64,000 nt of DNA from Actinoplanes sp. DH11. GTDB lineage: Bacteria; Actinomycetota; Actinomycetes; Mycobacteriales; Micromonosporaceae. Of this stretch, positions 56,316 to 64,000 are shown in pieces. The position numbers were made by a program, and so were the translations under genes. Position 1 is the first letter of the stretch. Each line of letters opens with the position of its first letter. The stretch covers positions 62,001-126,000 of the forward strand of contig NZ_JAHWGU010000008.1 in NCBI RefSeq assembly GCF_020873875.1. The letters are read 5' to 3'. The notes below the pieces were generated by a model, which made no database searches, was not told the origin of the DNA, and worked only from the letters and a program-made list of their open reading frames with translations.

Positions 56316-57314
56316 TCAGGCGGCGTACGCGGCCGCGTCGTAGTAGGTGGCCGGGTCGACGACGCCGGGCAGCTTGCCGAGGTCCTTGAACAGGCCGTTG
56401 AGACCGGTGAGCCAGCCGTTCACGGTGCCGTCGCCGGACTTGGCGGCCAGCTCGGCCGAGGGCAGGAAGCGGGCATTGTCCGCCTCGGCGCGCAGCTGGT
56501 CGGCCGGCGCGGATTTCAGGAACTTGGTGGTGACCTCGACCGCGTTGTCCAGGTCGGTGGCCCGCTGGTCGTTGGCGGCCTTGAGGACGGCGAGCACCTT
56601 GCCGACCAGCTCAGGCTTGCCGGTGACCACCTCGGTGCGGCCCACGTACGCCGACGGGAAGCTCACCTTCGGGTAGAAGTCCTCGTTCTTGGCCAGTTCG
56701 GTCAGCTGCGGCACGCGCTTCTTGATGGTGCCGATCAGCGGGTACCAGATGCCGGCCGCGTCGATCTGCCCGGACCCGAACGCGGTCACCACCGTACTCG
56801 CGTCCATGGTGACCTTCTCGATGTCGTCCATGGTCATCCCGGCCTGCTGCAGCGCCAGCCGCACGATCATGTCGCCCGAGGTGCCCTCCGGCACGCCGAC
56901 CTTCTTGCCCTTGAGCGCGGCCAGCGACGTGATGCCCGGTTGCGCGATGACCCGGTCGGCGAAGCCGAGGGAGTTGATGGCGATGACCCGCGCCTTGCCG
57001 GAGGCCGGCAGCCACATGGCGCCCGGGCCGACGTAGCCGAAGTCGAGGTCGCCGGCGCCCAGCGCCTGTACCTGCAGCGGCCCGTTGGTGAACACTTTGA
57101 GTTCGGGCTTGAGGCCGTGCTCGGCCCACAGGCCCTTGTCCTCGGCGATCGCCATCAGGCTGGCGCCGGTGAAGTCGGCGATGTAGCCGAGGCGTACCGG
57201 CTCGGTGCCGGAGTCGCCGGATCCGGCGTCCTCCTCACCGCAGGCGGCCAGGGCGGCGGCGGCGCCGATGCCGGCGAGGCCGGCCAGGACGGAACGACGG
57301 GACAGCGGGCTCAT
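56316..57314 (-). CDS. NMT1/SsuA-type substrate-binding lipoprotein
   Basis: A 332-residue exported lipoprotein with a twin-arginine-like start (SRRSVLAG) and lipobox LAAC (C25). The body has NMT1/SsuA-type segments (NGPLQVQALGAGDLDFGYVG, GKKVGVPEGTSGDMIVRLAL). Relatives bind aliphatic sulfonates, nitrate, taurine or thiamin precursors. The adjoining sulfatase makes a sulfated or sulfonated ligand attractive. The ATG at 57314 overlaps the ATPase stop (ATGA). Confidence 0.88.
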   Translation of the reverse strand: MSPLSRRSVLAGLAGIGAAAALAACGEEDAGSGDSGTEPVRLGYIADFTGASLMAIAEDKGLWAEHGLKPELKVFTNGPLQVQALGAGDLDFGYVGPGAMWLPASGKARVIAINSLGFADRVIAQPGITSLAALKGKKVGVPEGTSGDMIVRLALQQAGMTMDDIEKVTMDASTVVTAFGSGQIDAAGIWYPLIGTIKKRVPQLTELAKNEDFYPKVSFPSAYVGRTEVVTGKPELVGKVLAVLKAANDQRATDLDNAVEVTTKFLKSAPADQLRAEADNARFLPSAELAAKSGDGTVNGWLTGLNGLFKDLGKLPGVVDPATYYDAAAYAA

Positions 57315-58093
57315 CGGGAAAGGCCTTCCTGTACGGGCTGGTGGTAGACGGCGCGCCAGACCCGGTTGCGGATCCGGGTGAACTCCGGGGACAGCCGGAC
57401 GGCTTCGGTGCGCGGGTACGGCAGGTCGACGTCGATGACCTCCTGCACCCGACCGGGGCGCGCGGCCATCACGACGACCCGGTTGGCCAGGTAGACGGCC
57501 TCGTCGACGTCGTGGGTGATGAACATGACGGTGCGCTGCTCGGTGCCCCAGGTGGCGAGCAGCTGGTCCTGCATCTGCACGCGGGTGAGCGCGTCGAGGG
57601 CGCCGAACGGCTCGTCCATGAGCAGTACCTGCGGGTCCACCGCGTAGGCGCGAGCGATGGCGCAGCGCTGCTTCATGCCGCCGGACAGCATCCGGGGCAG
57701 CACGTCGGCGAAGTCGGTGAGCCCGACCAGGTCGATGAAGTGCTGGGCGCGCCGCCGGCGTTCGGTGCGGCCGACCTTGGCGATGCGCAGGCCGAACTCG
57801 ACGTTCTCCCGGACGGTCAGCCAGGGGAACAGCGCGTACTGCTGGAAGATGACGCCGCGCTCGGGGCTGGGCCCGTGCACGGGCCGGGAGTCGACGAGCA
57901 CCTCCCCGCCGGTCGGCTCGATGAGCCCGGCGGCGATGTTCATCAGCGTGGACTTGCCACATCCGGAGGGCCCGACCACGGTGACGAACTCGCGGTCGGC
58001 GATGTCGAGGTCGACGCTCTGCAGGGCGTGGAAGGGTTTGCCGCCGACGTCGAAGGTGCGGCTTGTGGAGCGGAAGGAGATCTTCTCGGTCAT
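57311..58093 (-). CDS. SsuB/TauB-type ABC transporter ATPase
   Basis: A 260-residue ATPase of the nitrate/sulfonate/taurine class. Walker [11 protein letters not shown]-loop [11 protein letters not shown], signature [15 protein letters not shown] and Walker [16 protein letters not shown] are all intact. The ATG at 58093 has AGGA eight bases upstream and overlaps the permease stop. Confidence 0.93.
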   Translation of the reverse strand: MTEKISFRSTSRTFDVGGKPFHALQSVDLDIADREFVTVVGPSGCGKSTLMNIAAGLIEPTGGEVLVDSRPVHGPSPERGVIFQQYALFPWLTVRENVEFGLRIAKVGRTERRRRAQHFIDLVGLTDFADVLPRMLSGGMKQRCAIARAYAVDPQVLLMDEPFGALDALTRVQMQDQLLATWGTEQRTVMFITHDVDEAVYLANRVVVMAARPGRVQEVIDVDLPYPRTEAVRLSPEFTRIRNRVWRAVYHQPVQEGLSR

Positions 58094-58905
58094 CGGCGTT
58101 CCTGCCATCCGGTGAGGCGCTTCTCGGCGGCGAGCAGGAGCCGGTCCATGATCAGGCCGAGCACGCCGATGGTGATCAGTCCGACGAAGATGCTGGGCAG
58201 GTCGTAGTAGATCTGGGCCTGCTGCATCCGGTAGCCGAGGCCTTCCTGCGCGGCGATCAGCTCGGCGGCGACCAGGGTGGCCCAGGCCGCGCCCAGGCCG
58301 ACGCGCATGCCGACCAGGATGAACGGGGTGGAGGCCGGGACGATGATCCGGCGGAACACGACCGCGTCGCCGGCACCGAGGACCCGGGCCGCGTTGATGG
58401 TGGTCTTGTCGACGCTCACCACGCCCTGGAAGGTCGACACGACGCAGGACAGGAACGCGGCCAGGAAGATGACGAAGATCTTCGGGGTCTCGCCGATGCC
58501 CATCAGCAGGATGGCCAGCGGGATGACGGCCAGTGGCGGGATGGTGCGGAAGAACTGCACGTAGGGCTCGATGAGGCCGCGCGCGGTGCGGTACCAGCCC
58601 ATGAGGAAGCCGACCGGGACGGCCAGGGCGGTGCCGAGGGCGAAGCCGATGAGCACCCGGCGCAGGCTGGCAAGGCCGTCGTCGAGCAGGGTGCCGTCCA
58701 TGGCGAGTTCGCCGGCACGGACGGCGACCTCCTGCGGGCCGGGCAGCCCGGAGACGCCGGCCCGGGCGAGGCCGGCCCAGACGGCGAGGCCGAGCACGAC
58801 GGCGAGCACGTTCCACACCGGCAGGGGCAGGCCGCGGCGCGGTGGTGAGGCCGCGCGGGTGGTCGCGGGCGCACGCGGCGGCGGTGGACGAAGATCTGTC
58901 GGCAC
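58090..58905 (-). CDS. SsuC/TauC-type ABC transporter permease
   Basis: A 271-residue permease with about six membrane helices and the family loop [26 protein letters not shown] segment (from [10 protein letters not shown] to STPFILVG). I chose the GTG at 58905, with GGAGG eight bases upstream, over a TTG at 58974. It is the first gene of the sulfatase operon. A palindromic element lies about 110 bases upstream, shared with the divergent GH20 gene. Confidence 0.9.
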   Translation of the reverse strand: MPTDLRPPPPRAPATTRAASPPRRGLPLPVWNVLAVVLGLAVWAGLARAGVSGLPGPQEVAVRAGELAMDGTLLDDGLASLRRVLIGFALGTALAVPVGFLMGWYRTARGLIEPYVQFFRTIPPLAVIPLAILLMGIGETPKIFVIFLAAFLSCVVSTFQGVVSVDKTTINAARVLGAGDAVVFRRIIVPASTPFILVGMRVGLGAAWATLVAAELIAAQEGLGYRMQQAQIYYDLPSIFVGLITIGVLGLIMDRLLLAAEKRLTGWQERR

Positions 58906-59011
58906 GAAGGTCCTCCGTAGCCAGGTTCGGGGGGCGGGCACAGGAATCTTGGGCGCCACCGTGAATCTTGTCAACCCGTCGGACTAAATCCGAGAGCTGG
59001 ATCTGATCGTA

Positions 59012-59028
59012 GGATGTCCCACGTCCTG
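59012..59028. promoter_or_regulatory. Hybrid FadR-like palindrome GGATGTCCCACGTCCT region
   Basis: The core ATGTCCCACGT (59014-59024) within an imperfect 17-bp dyad combines one arm like the fucose motif (ACAT on the minus strand) and one like the 6.9-kb motif (ACGT). It lies in the 217-base gap between the divergent SsuC-type permease and GH20 genes, so either FadR-type regulator, or both, might act here. Confidence 0.4.
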
Positions 59029-59122
59029 AGAAAAGCCCTCTTTTATGTCCGGCTCATTGACGTAATTCGACGGCGCGGCCACACTCCGCTTACCCGCCCC
59101 TCACGGACGACGAAGGAGTCCC

Positions 59123-61531
59123 GTGCCAGTCCCCCGTAAACGCCGCGCGGCGGCGTATGCCGCCGTCGTGCTCGCCACGACCGTCCTGGCCCCGCTCGCC
59201 GGCAGCGCTTCCCCGGCCACCGCCGCACCCGTCAACCTGGCCCGCACCGGTACCGCCACTGCCTCGAGCGTCGAACTGGATCGCACCGAGTTCGCCGCGT
59301 CCCGCGTCAACGACGGCGACCGCGGCACCCGCTGGTCGTCGAAGTACCAGGACGACAGCTGGGTGCAGGTGAAGCTGGCGGCCGCCGCCCACGTCGACCA
59401 CGTCACGCTCAGCTGGCCCAACGCCTGCGCCCGCGACTTCGTTCTGCAGACCTCGCCCGACGGCGCCACCTGGACCGACGTGGCCCGCGTGCAACGCGAC
59501 ACCTGCCCGCGTAGCGACGTCGTCGACGTCAAGTCGGCCCAGCCGGTCACCCACGTCCGGATGCAGGGACGCCAGCGGTGGGGCAGCTACGGCTACTCCC
59601 TCGCCGAGTTCGAGATCTGGGACAGCGCCACCCCGGCACCCACGCCGTCGCTGGGACTGATCCCCAAGCCGGTGTCGCTGGTGGAGAACGGCGGCACCCC
59701 GTTCACCCTCACCCCTGCCAGCCCCATCGTCGCGACCGGCGCCGGGGCCGGCGCCCCGGCGGCCTACCTGGCCGGCATCCTGCGCCCGTCCACCGGGTAC
59801 GCCCTGCCCGTCGTCACTCAGAGCAGCGCGGCAGCACCGATCGTCATCGAGGTCGGCACCGGCAAGGGACCCGCCGGGCAGGCCGCCGAGGGCTACCGGC
59901 TCACCGTGACCAGCACCCGGGTCCAGATCGGCGCGGACACCGCGGCCGGCGCGCTCAACGGGGTGCAGACGCTGCGCCAGCTGTTCCCGCAGTGGGTGGA
60001 GTCGGACACGGTGGCGTCCGCGGTCTGGCAGGTGCCGGCCGTGAGCGTCACCGACTACCCCCGGTTCGCCTACCGGGGCATGATGCTCGACGTCGCCCGC
60101 AGCTTCTACCCGGTCACCGAGGTGAAGGCTTACATCGACGCCGCCGCCCAGTACAAGGTCAACCGGCTGCACCTGCACCTCACCGATGACCAGGGCTGGC
60201 GCATCGCCCTGGACAACCCGGCGAGCAACCCGGCCGGCATCGACTACACCCGCCTGACCGGGATCAGCGGGCGTACCGCGATGACCTACAACGACAGCGG
60301 CCAGCTGATGGGCACCGAGCTCGGCGTGACCGGTTTCTACACCAAGGCCGACTACGCGGAGATCGTGCGCTACGCCGGCCTCAACGGGATGACGGTGGTG
60401 CCGGAGATCGACATGCCGGGGCACACCAACGCGGCCCTGCACGCCATCCCGCAGCTCAACACCGCCGGCGCCCAGCCCCGGCCGGCACCCGGGCAGCAGA
60501 CCGTGCCGGCCAACGGAACCGGCAACGTCGGCTACTCGTCGCTGGACGCCGCGAGCCCGGTCACCTACGAGTTCGTCCGCCAGGTGCTGACCCAGATCGC
60601 CGCGATGACGCCCGGGCCGTACCTACACATCGGCGGCGACGAGGCGCACGTGACCAGCCACGCCGACTACACCGCCATGGTCAACGCGTTCAACGGCACG
60701 GTCGCCTCGCTGGGCAAGACCGTGGTCGGCTGGAACGAGTACGCCGGCACCACGCTGCCGCAGAACAACGCCGTGGTGCAGTACTGGAACGGCGACCGCA
60801 ACGCCGTGGCGAACGCGGTCACCGGCCGCGGCGCCAAGGCTATCCTCTCTCCCGCACCGCACACATACGTGCCGCAGAAGCAGGACTCGCGCCAGCCGCT
60901 GGGCGGCACCTGGGCCTGCGGCGGCCCGTGCGGGCTGGACCGGCACTACAACTGGAACCCCGGCACGTTCATCCCCAACATCGCCGAGACCAGCGTGCTC
61001 GGCGTCGAGTCGGCGCTGTGGGGCGAGTTCATCCGCCGCCTCGGGCAGGCCCAGTACTACAGCTACCCCCGGCTCATCGCCACCGCCGAGGTCGGCTGGA
61101 CGCCGCAGGCGCAACGCGACTACGCCGACTTCACCACGCGGCTGTCGGTGGCCGGCGGCCGGTTGACGGTCCAGGGCGTCAACTTCTTCCCGGCCGCCGA
61201 CGTGACCTGGCGCCGCCAGGTCATCGGCAAACCGGTCACCGTGGCCGCCGGCGCACCGGCCGGCGCCACCTGGACGGTTACCGCACCCGGCGCCGCGGCC
61301 GCCGACCTCATCACGACGGTCACCTGGAGCGACGGACGCGTCGAGGCGCTGACACCCACCGCGACCCAGGAGGCGAACATCCCGGCGATGCGGATCAACA
61401 GCGGGTTCACCGTGACGTCGCTTCGGACCTTCAGCACACCGGGCACGTACACCGGGACACTGTCGGTGCGCGCTGCCGGACAGCCCGCGCTGACCCGCAA
61501 CCTCACAGTCACCGTCCGACCCGCCGCCTGA
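59123..61531 (+). CDS. Secreted GH20 beta-N-acetylhexosaminidase with N-terminal F5/8C module
   Basis: An 802-residue exported enzyme. Signal peptide 1-35 (ending SPATAA), F5/8C module about 36-168, GH20b domain about 175-305, GH20 barrel about 310-680 with the canonical catalytic pair D506-E507 in YLHIGGDEAH and the conserved LHLHLTDDQGWR strand. A C-terminal Ig-like/NPCBM-like region of about 100 residues follows. Unlike the first GH20 enzyme, the binding module precedes the barrel and there is no ricin domain. The GTG at 59123 has AAGGAG five bases upstream. Extracellular release of terminal GlcNAc/GalNAc is expected. Confidence 0.94.
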   Translation: MPVPRKRRAAAYAAVVLATTVLAPLAGSASPATAAPVNLARTGTATASSVELDRTEFAASRVNDGDRGTRWSSKYQDDSWVQVKLAAAAHVDHVTLSWPNACARDFVLQTSPDGATWTDVARVQRDTCPRSDVVDVKSAQPVTHVRMQGRQRWGSYGYSLAEFEIWDSATPAPTPSLGLIPKPVSLVENGGTPFTLTPASPIVATGAGAGAPAAYLAGILRPSTGYALPVVTQSSAAAPIVIEVGTGKGPAGQAAEGYRLTVTSTRVQIGADTAAGALNGVQTLRQLFPQWVESDTVASAVWQVPAVSVTDYPRFAYRGMMLDVARSFYPVTEVKAYIDAAAQYKVNRLHLHLTDDQGWRIALDNPASNPAGIDYTRLTGISGRTAMTYNDSGQLMGTELGVTGFYTKADYAEIVRYAGLNGMTVVPEIDMPGHTNAALHAIPQLNTAGAQPRPAPGQQTVPANGTGNVGYSSLDAASPVTYEFVRQVLTQIAAMTPGPYLHIGGDEAHVTSHADYTAMVNAFNGTVASLGKTVVGWNEYAGTTLPQNNAVVQYWNGDRNAVANAVTGRGAKAILSPAPHTYVPQKQDSRQPLGGTWACGGPCGLDRHYNWNPGTFIPNIAETSVLGVESALWGEFIRRLGQAQYYSYPRLIATAEVGWTPQAQRDYADFTTRLSVAGGRLTVQGVNFFPAADVTWRRQVIGKPVTVAAGAPAGATWTVTAPGAAAADLITTVTWSDGRVEALTPTATQEANIPAMRINSGFTVTSLRTFSTPGTYTGTLSVRAAGQPALTRNLTVTVRPAA

Positions 61532-61534
61532 GGC

Positions 61535-61578
61535 CCGGCCACCGCCGTCATTCCCGCCCGGGTGACGGCGGTGGCCGG
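61535..61578. terminator. Bidirectional terminator between GH20 and aldolase genes
   Basis: A perfect 16-bp stem (CCGGCCACCGCCGTCA and its complement) with a 12-base loop, four bases after the GH20 stop and between convergent genes. Confidence 0.85.
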
Positions 61579-61624
61579 TGGGCGCTCCCGCGGTTCGCGG
61601 CTGCCGGACAGCTGACGCCGCCGG

Positions 61625-62464
61625 TCACGGCGCCTCGAGCAGCTCCAGCAGCCGGCTCACCACACCGGTCATCGCCTCGCGTCCCGCGGCCAGGTACCGG
61701 CGTGGGTCCGCCGTCGCGGGCAACGCGACGCGCACCGCATCGGTGAAGGCCACATTGAGTGCCGTCCCGACATTGATCTTCGTCATGCCGCGGCCGGTGG
61801 CGGCGCGGATCTGCTCCAGCGGCACGCCGGAGGAGCCGTGCAGCACCAGTGGCACCGGCACCGCGTCGCGGATCGCGGCGAGGAGATCCAGATCCAGTGC
61901 CGCGGTGCGCTCGGCCATCGCGTGTGAGCTGCCCACCGCGACCGCCAGGGCATCGACGTCGGTCTCGGCGACATAGCGGGCCGCCTCTTGCGGGTCGGTG
62001 CGCACCCCGGCGGCGTGTGCGTTGGCGGGGGCGTCCGGTTTGCCGCCGACGTAGCCAAGTTCCGCCTCCACCCACAGGCCGTGCCCGTGCGCCCACGCGG
62101 TGGCGTCGCGGGTAGTGGTCACGTTGGCGGCGTACGGCAGCCTCGACGCGTCGACCATGACAGAGCTGAACCCGGCTGCCGGGGCCTGTCGCAGCAGGTC
62201 GAGGTCGTCGACGTGATCCAGGTGCAGTGACAGTCGCGCCGGGCACCGCTGCGCGATGTCGCGGGTGGCTGCGGCGATGGCCGACAGGCCGCCGTGGTAG
62301 CGGGCAGCGTTCTGGCTGATCTGCAGGATGGCCGGCCGGCCCGTACGCCCGGCGGCGGCTGCGATCGCCTGGGCGTGTTCGATGGTGATGACGTTGAAGG
62401 CGAGCACACCGGTGCCGCACGCCCGGGCCGCGGCGATCAGCTGCGCGGTGGTGACCAGCGCCAT
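61625..62464 (-). CDS. Class II ketose-bisphosphate aldolase (KbaY/GatY type)
   Basis: A 279-residue zinc-dependent aldolase. Metal and active-site motifs are SLHLDHVDD, VEAELGYVGG, LVLHGSSGVPLEQI and KINVGTALNVAFTDAV. Length and motifs suit the tagatose-1,6-bisphosphate / fructose-bisphosphate group. With the SIS and PfkB genes upstream it completes a GalNAc- or galactosamine-type route yielding dihydroxyacetone phosphate and glyceraldehyde 3-phosphate. The ATG at 62464 shares one base with the SIS stop. Confidence 0.9.
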   Translation of the reverse strand: MALVTTAQLIAAARACGTGVLAFNVITIEHAQAIAAAAGRTGRPAILQISQNAARYHGGLSAIAAATRDIAQRCPARLSLHLDHVDDLDLLRQAPAAGFSSVMVDASRLPYAANVTTTRDATAWAHGHGLWVEAELGYVGGKPDAPANAHAAGVRTDPQEAARYVAETDVDALAVAVGSSHAMAERTAALDLDLLAAIRDAVPVPLVLHGSSGVPLEQIRAATGRGMTKINVGTALNVAFTDAVRVALPATADPRRYLAAGREAMTGVVSRLLELLEAP

Positions 62465-63357
62465 CAGAGAGCCGGCTCGGGCAGCACGACGGAGCGGGTG
62501 AGCAGCCGGGGACGGTCGGGATGCAGGCCGCGGCGGGTGGCGAGCTCGACCGCGAGCCGTTGCGCACCGATCAGGTGCGCCATCGGGTCGATCGGCGCGT
62601 GCACCACGAGCGCGCCCGTCGCGGTGAGGTCCTCGAGCAGCCCCGGTACCGGCGGCCCGAAGATCCACACCACGGAGCGGTGCCCGGCCACGCTGATCGG
62701 CCCGTGGCGGAACTCCATGGCCGGGTACGACTCGGCCCAGACCTGTGCGGCCTCACGCAGCTTGAGGGCCGCCTCGTTCGCCAGGCCCACGGTCCAGCCG
62801 GTGCCGAGGAAGGTGAACTGCTCGCGCTCGGCGAGCCGTTGCTCGATCGGCGCGCCGGTCTGGGCCCGCGCGTCGGTGATCGCCATGGTGAGGTCGTGGC
62901 CCAGGCGGGCCCGCCAGGTGGCCAGTACGGTGGTGGCGAAGCGGGTCTGCACCACGGACTGCTCGTCGGCGAAGTCCAGGACTACGCGGTCGGTGGCGAG
63001 CCGGGTCACCGGCCGATCGGTGGCGGTGGTGACCACCGTCGAGCGACTGCCGGCGGGTAGATCGCGCAACAGCCGGTTCACCTCGGTGGTGGTGCCCGAG
63101 CGGGTGATCGCCACGATCCGGTCGTAGCGCCGCGTGCCCGGGAACTCCGAAGCGGCGAAGGCGTCGGTCTCACCGTGCCCGGCGGCCTCGCGCAGGGCCG
63201 CGCAGCTCTGCGCGATGAAGTACGAGGTGCCGCATCCGACGACGGCGACCCGTTCGCCGGGCTGCGGCAGCGCGCGCACGGTCGCCGGTGAGGCGGCCAG
63301 TTGTGCGGCACGCCGCCAGGTGTCGGGCTGGGAGGCTATCTCGGCGGCGACGTACAC
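62464..63357 (-). CDS. SIS-domain sugar isomerase/deaminase (AgaS-like)
   Basis: A 297-residue protein with two SIS domains and no glutaminase domain: VAVVGCGTSYFIAQSCAAL and ITRSGTTTEVNRLL in the first; LGTGWTVGLANEAALKLREA and YPAMEFRHGPISV in the second. Such proteins deaminate/isomerise GalN-6-P (AgaS) or similar amino-sugar phosphates, giving tagatose-6-phosphate and ammonia. The GTG at 63357 with AGGA four bases upstream overlaps the kinase gene by 22 bases. Confidence 0.87.
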   Translation of the reverse strand: MYVAAEIASQPDTWRRAAQLAASPATVRALPQPGERVAVVGCGTSYFIAQSCAALREAAGHGETDAFAASEFPGTRRYDRIVAITRSGTTTEVNRLLRDLPAGSRSTVVTTATDRPVTRLATDRVVLDFADEQSVVQTRFATTVLATWRARLGHDLTMAITDARAQTGAPIEQRLAEREQFTFLGTGWTVGLANEAALKLREAAQVWAESYPAMEFRHGPISVAGHRSVVWIFGPPVPGLLEDLTATGALVVHAPIDPMAHLIGAQRLAVELATRRGLHPDRPRLLTRSVVLPEPAL

Positions 63358-64000
63358 GTGTCCTGCTTTCTCTCGGTGGTTCGCACGATGACTTCGGGCA
63401 GCAGCCGCGAAGCCACGTCGGGATCGAATCCGCCCGCCCAGGGGCAGGCCACGGCGGCCGCGGACACGGCCGCCGCGCGGGCGAGCACATCGGGCAACGG
63501 CACCCGGCGGGCCAGCCCGTGTGCCAGTACGGCGGCCAGTGCGTCACCGGCGCCGGTCGGGTTGCCGGTGACCGGGTGCGGCACGCGGACGCGGTAGCTG
63601 GCTCCGGCAGTCACCGCGACGAAGCCGTCGGCGCCGCAGGAGACCACCCCGGCCCTCGCGCCGAGGTCGACGAGGCGCTGCGCTGCCGCGACCGCGTCGT
63701 CGTGCCCGCGCACCGGGCGTTCGATCAGCTCGGCCGCCTCGGCGGCGTTGGGCTTCGCCACCGCCGGCGCTGTGTCCAGGGCGCGTCGCAGCGCCGGTCC
63801 CTCGGTGTCCACGAGCACCTCGGCGCCGGCCGCGGTGGCGATGCCCGCCAGGTCGGCGTAGGCGCTCACCGGCACACCCGGTGGCCGGCTGCCGGTCAGC
63901 ACCACCACCCGGGCCTCGCGCACCACACCGGCGAACAACTCCTGAAAAGCCGTCCACTCGGCTGCGGTGACGTGCGGTCCGGGCTCGTTGAGCACCGTGG
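63336..64000 (-). CDS. PfkB-family hexose-phosphate kinase, C-terminal part (gene runs off the right edge)
   Basis: About 220 C-terminal residues are inside the window; the frame continues through the edge, so the true start is outside. The ribokinase-fold features are VVLTGSRPPGVP, AKPNAAEAAEL and the catalytic GNPTGAGDALAAVLAHGLA near the end. The NEPGP segment near the left of the visible part is typical of the 1-phosphofructokinase/tagatose-6-phosphate kinase branch. With the SIS protein and the class II aldolase it fits phosphorylation of tagatose-6-phosphate. Confidence 0.88.
   Translation of the reverse strand, partial: TVLNEPGPHVTAAEWTAFQELFAGVVREARVVVLTGSRPPGVPVSAYADLAGIATAAGAEVLVDTEGPALRRALDTAPAVAKPNAAEAAELIERPVRGHDDAVAAAQRLVDLGARAGVVSCGADGFVAVTAGASYRVRVPHPVTGNPTGAGDALAAVLAHGLARRVPLPDVLARAAAVSAAAVACPWAGGFDPDVASRLLPEVIVRTTERKQDTCTSPPR

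Overview
The window looks like a chromosomal segment of a high-GC, filamentous-type actinomycete. Codons are strongly GC3-biased, GTG and TTG starts and 1-4 base stop/start overlaps are common, there are Tat and lipoprotein signals, and secreted enzymes carry ricin-type and F5/8C carbohydrate-binding modules. The gene mix reminds me of Micromonosporaceae such as Actinoplanes, but that is an impression, not a database result. Almost the whole window is one concentration of carbohydrate-uptake and glycan-degradation loci. I saw no tRNA, rRNA, CRISPR array, phage gene or insertion sequence.

Layout. (1) 1-7.83 kb: a leftward operon of a family-5 binding protein, DppB permease, a fused DppC-DppD permease/ATPase, DppF ATPase, a DapA/NanA-family aldolase and a truncated ROK kinase, with a divergent FadR-type regulator. 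A sialic-acid-like or other acidic-sugar substrate is a reasonable guess. (2) 7.88-13.1 kb: divergent secreted GH20 hexosaminidase and GH31 enzyme around an AT-rich inverted repeat. (3) 13.1-18.4 kb: a possible broken gene, a membrane diguanylate cyclase overlapping a ROK regulator, and a secreted beta-helix protein. (4) 18.4-24.9 kb: a MalFG-type transporter, a LacI regulator and a cytoplasmic GH35 beta-galactosidase, linked by a shared operator. (5) 24.9-34.1 kb: a second MalFG-type transporter, cytoplasmic GH29 fucosidase, GH2 beta-galactosidase and a second LacI regulator, linked by an identical 18-bp repeat. (6) 34.4-51.5 kb: a fucose block. It has a Tat-exported protein of unknown function, an eight-gene operon encoding the non-phosphorylative L-fucose pathway together with LutABC lactate oxidation, a FadR-type regulator, a fuconolactonase, a ribose-type ABC transporter and a secreted GH29 fucosidase. 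(7) 51.7-54.1 kb: secreted GH35 beta-galactosidase. (8) 54.2-58.9 kb: a SsuABC-type transporter, a cytoplasmic sulfatase and two DUF202 proteins. (9) 59.1-64 kb: secreted GH20, then a GalNAc/tagatose-type catabolic set (aldolase, SIS isomerase/deaminase, PfkB kinase cut by the window edge).

How it fits together. Secreted exo-enzymes (two GH20, GH29, GH35, GH31) would trim terminal HexNAc, fucose and galactose from complex glycans. Five ABC transporters of four types bring in monosaccharides, fucosylated/galactosylated oligosaccharides and a possibly sulfated compound. Cytoplasmic GH2, GH35, GH29 and the sulfatase finish the cleavage, and dedicated pathways take fucose to pyruvate plus lactate (then pyruvate) and GalNAc-type sugars to triose phosphates. 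An 11-bp palindrome close to ACATCSNATGT recurs in front of nearly every fucose-related unit, including the unknown Tat protein, and is the strongest sign of a coordinated regulon.
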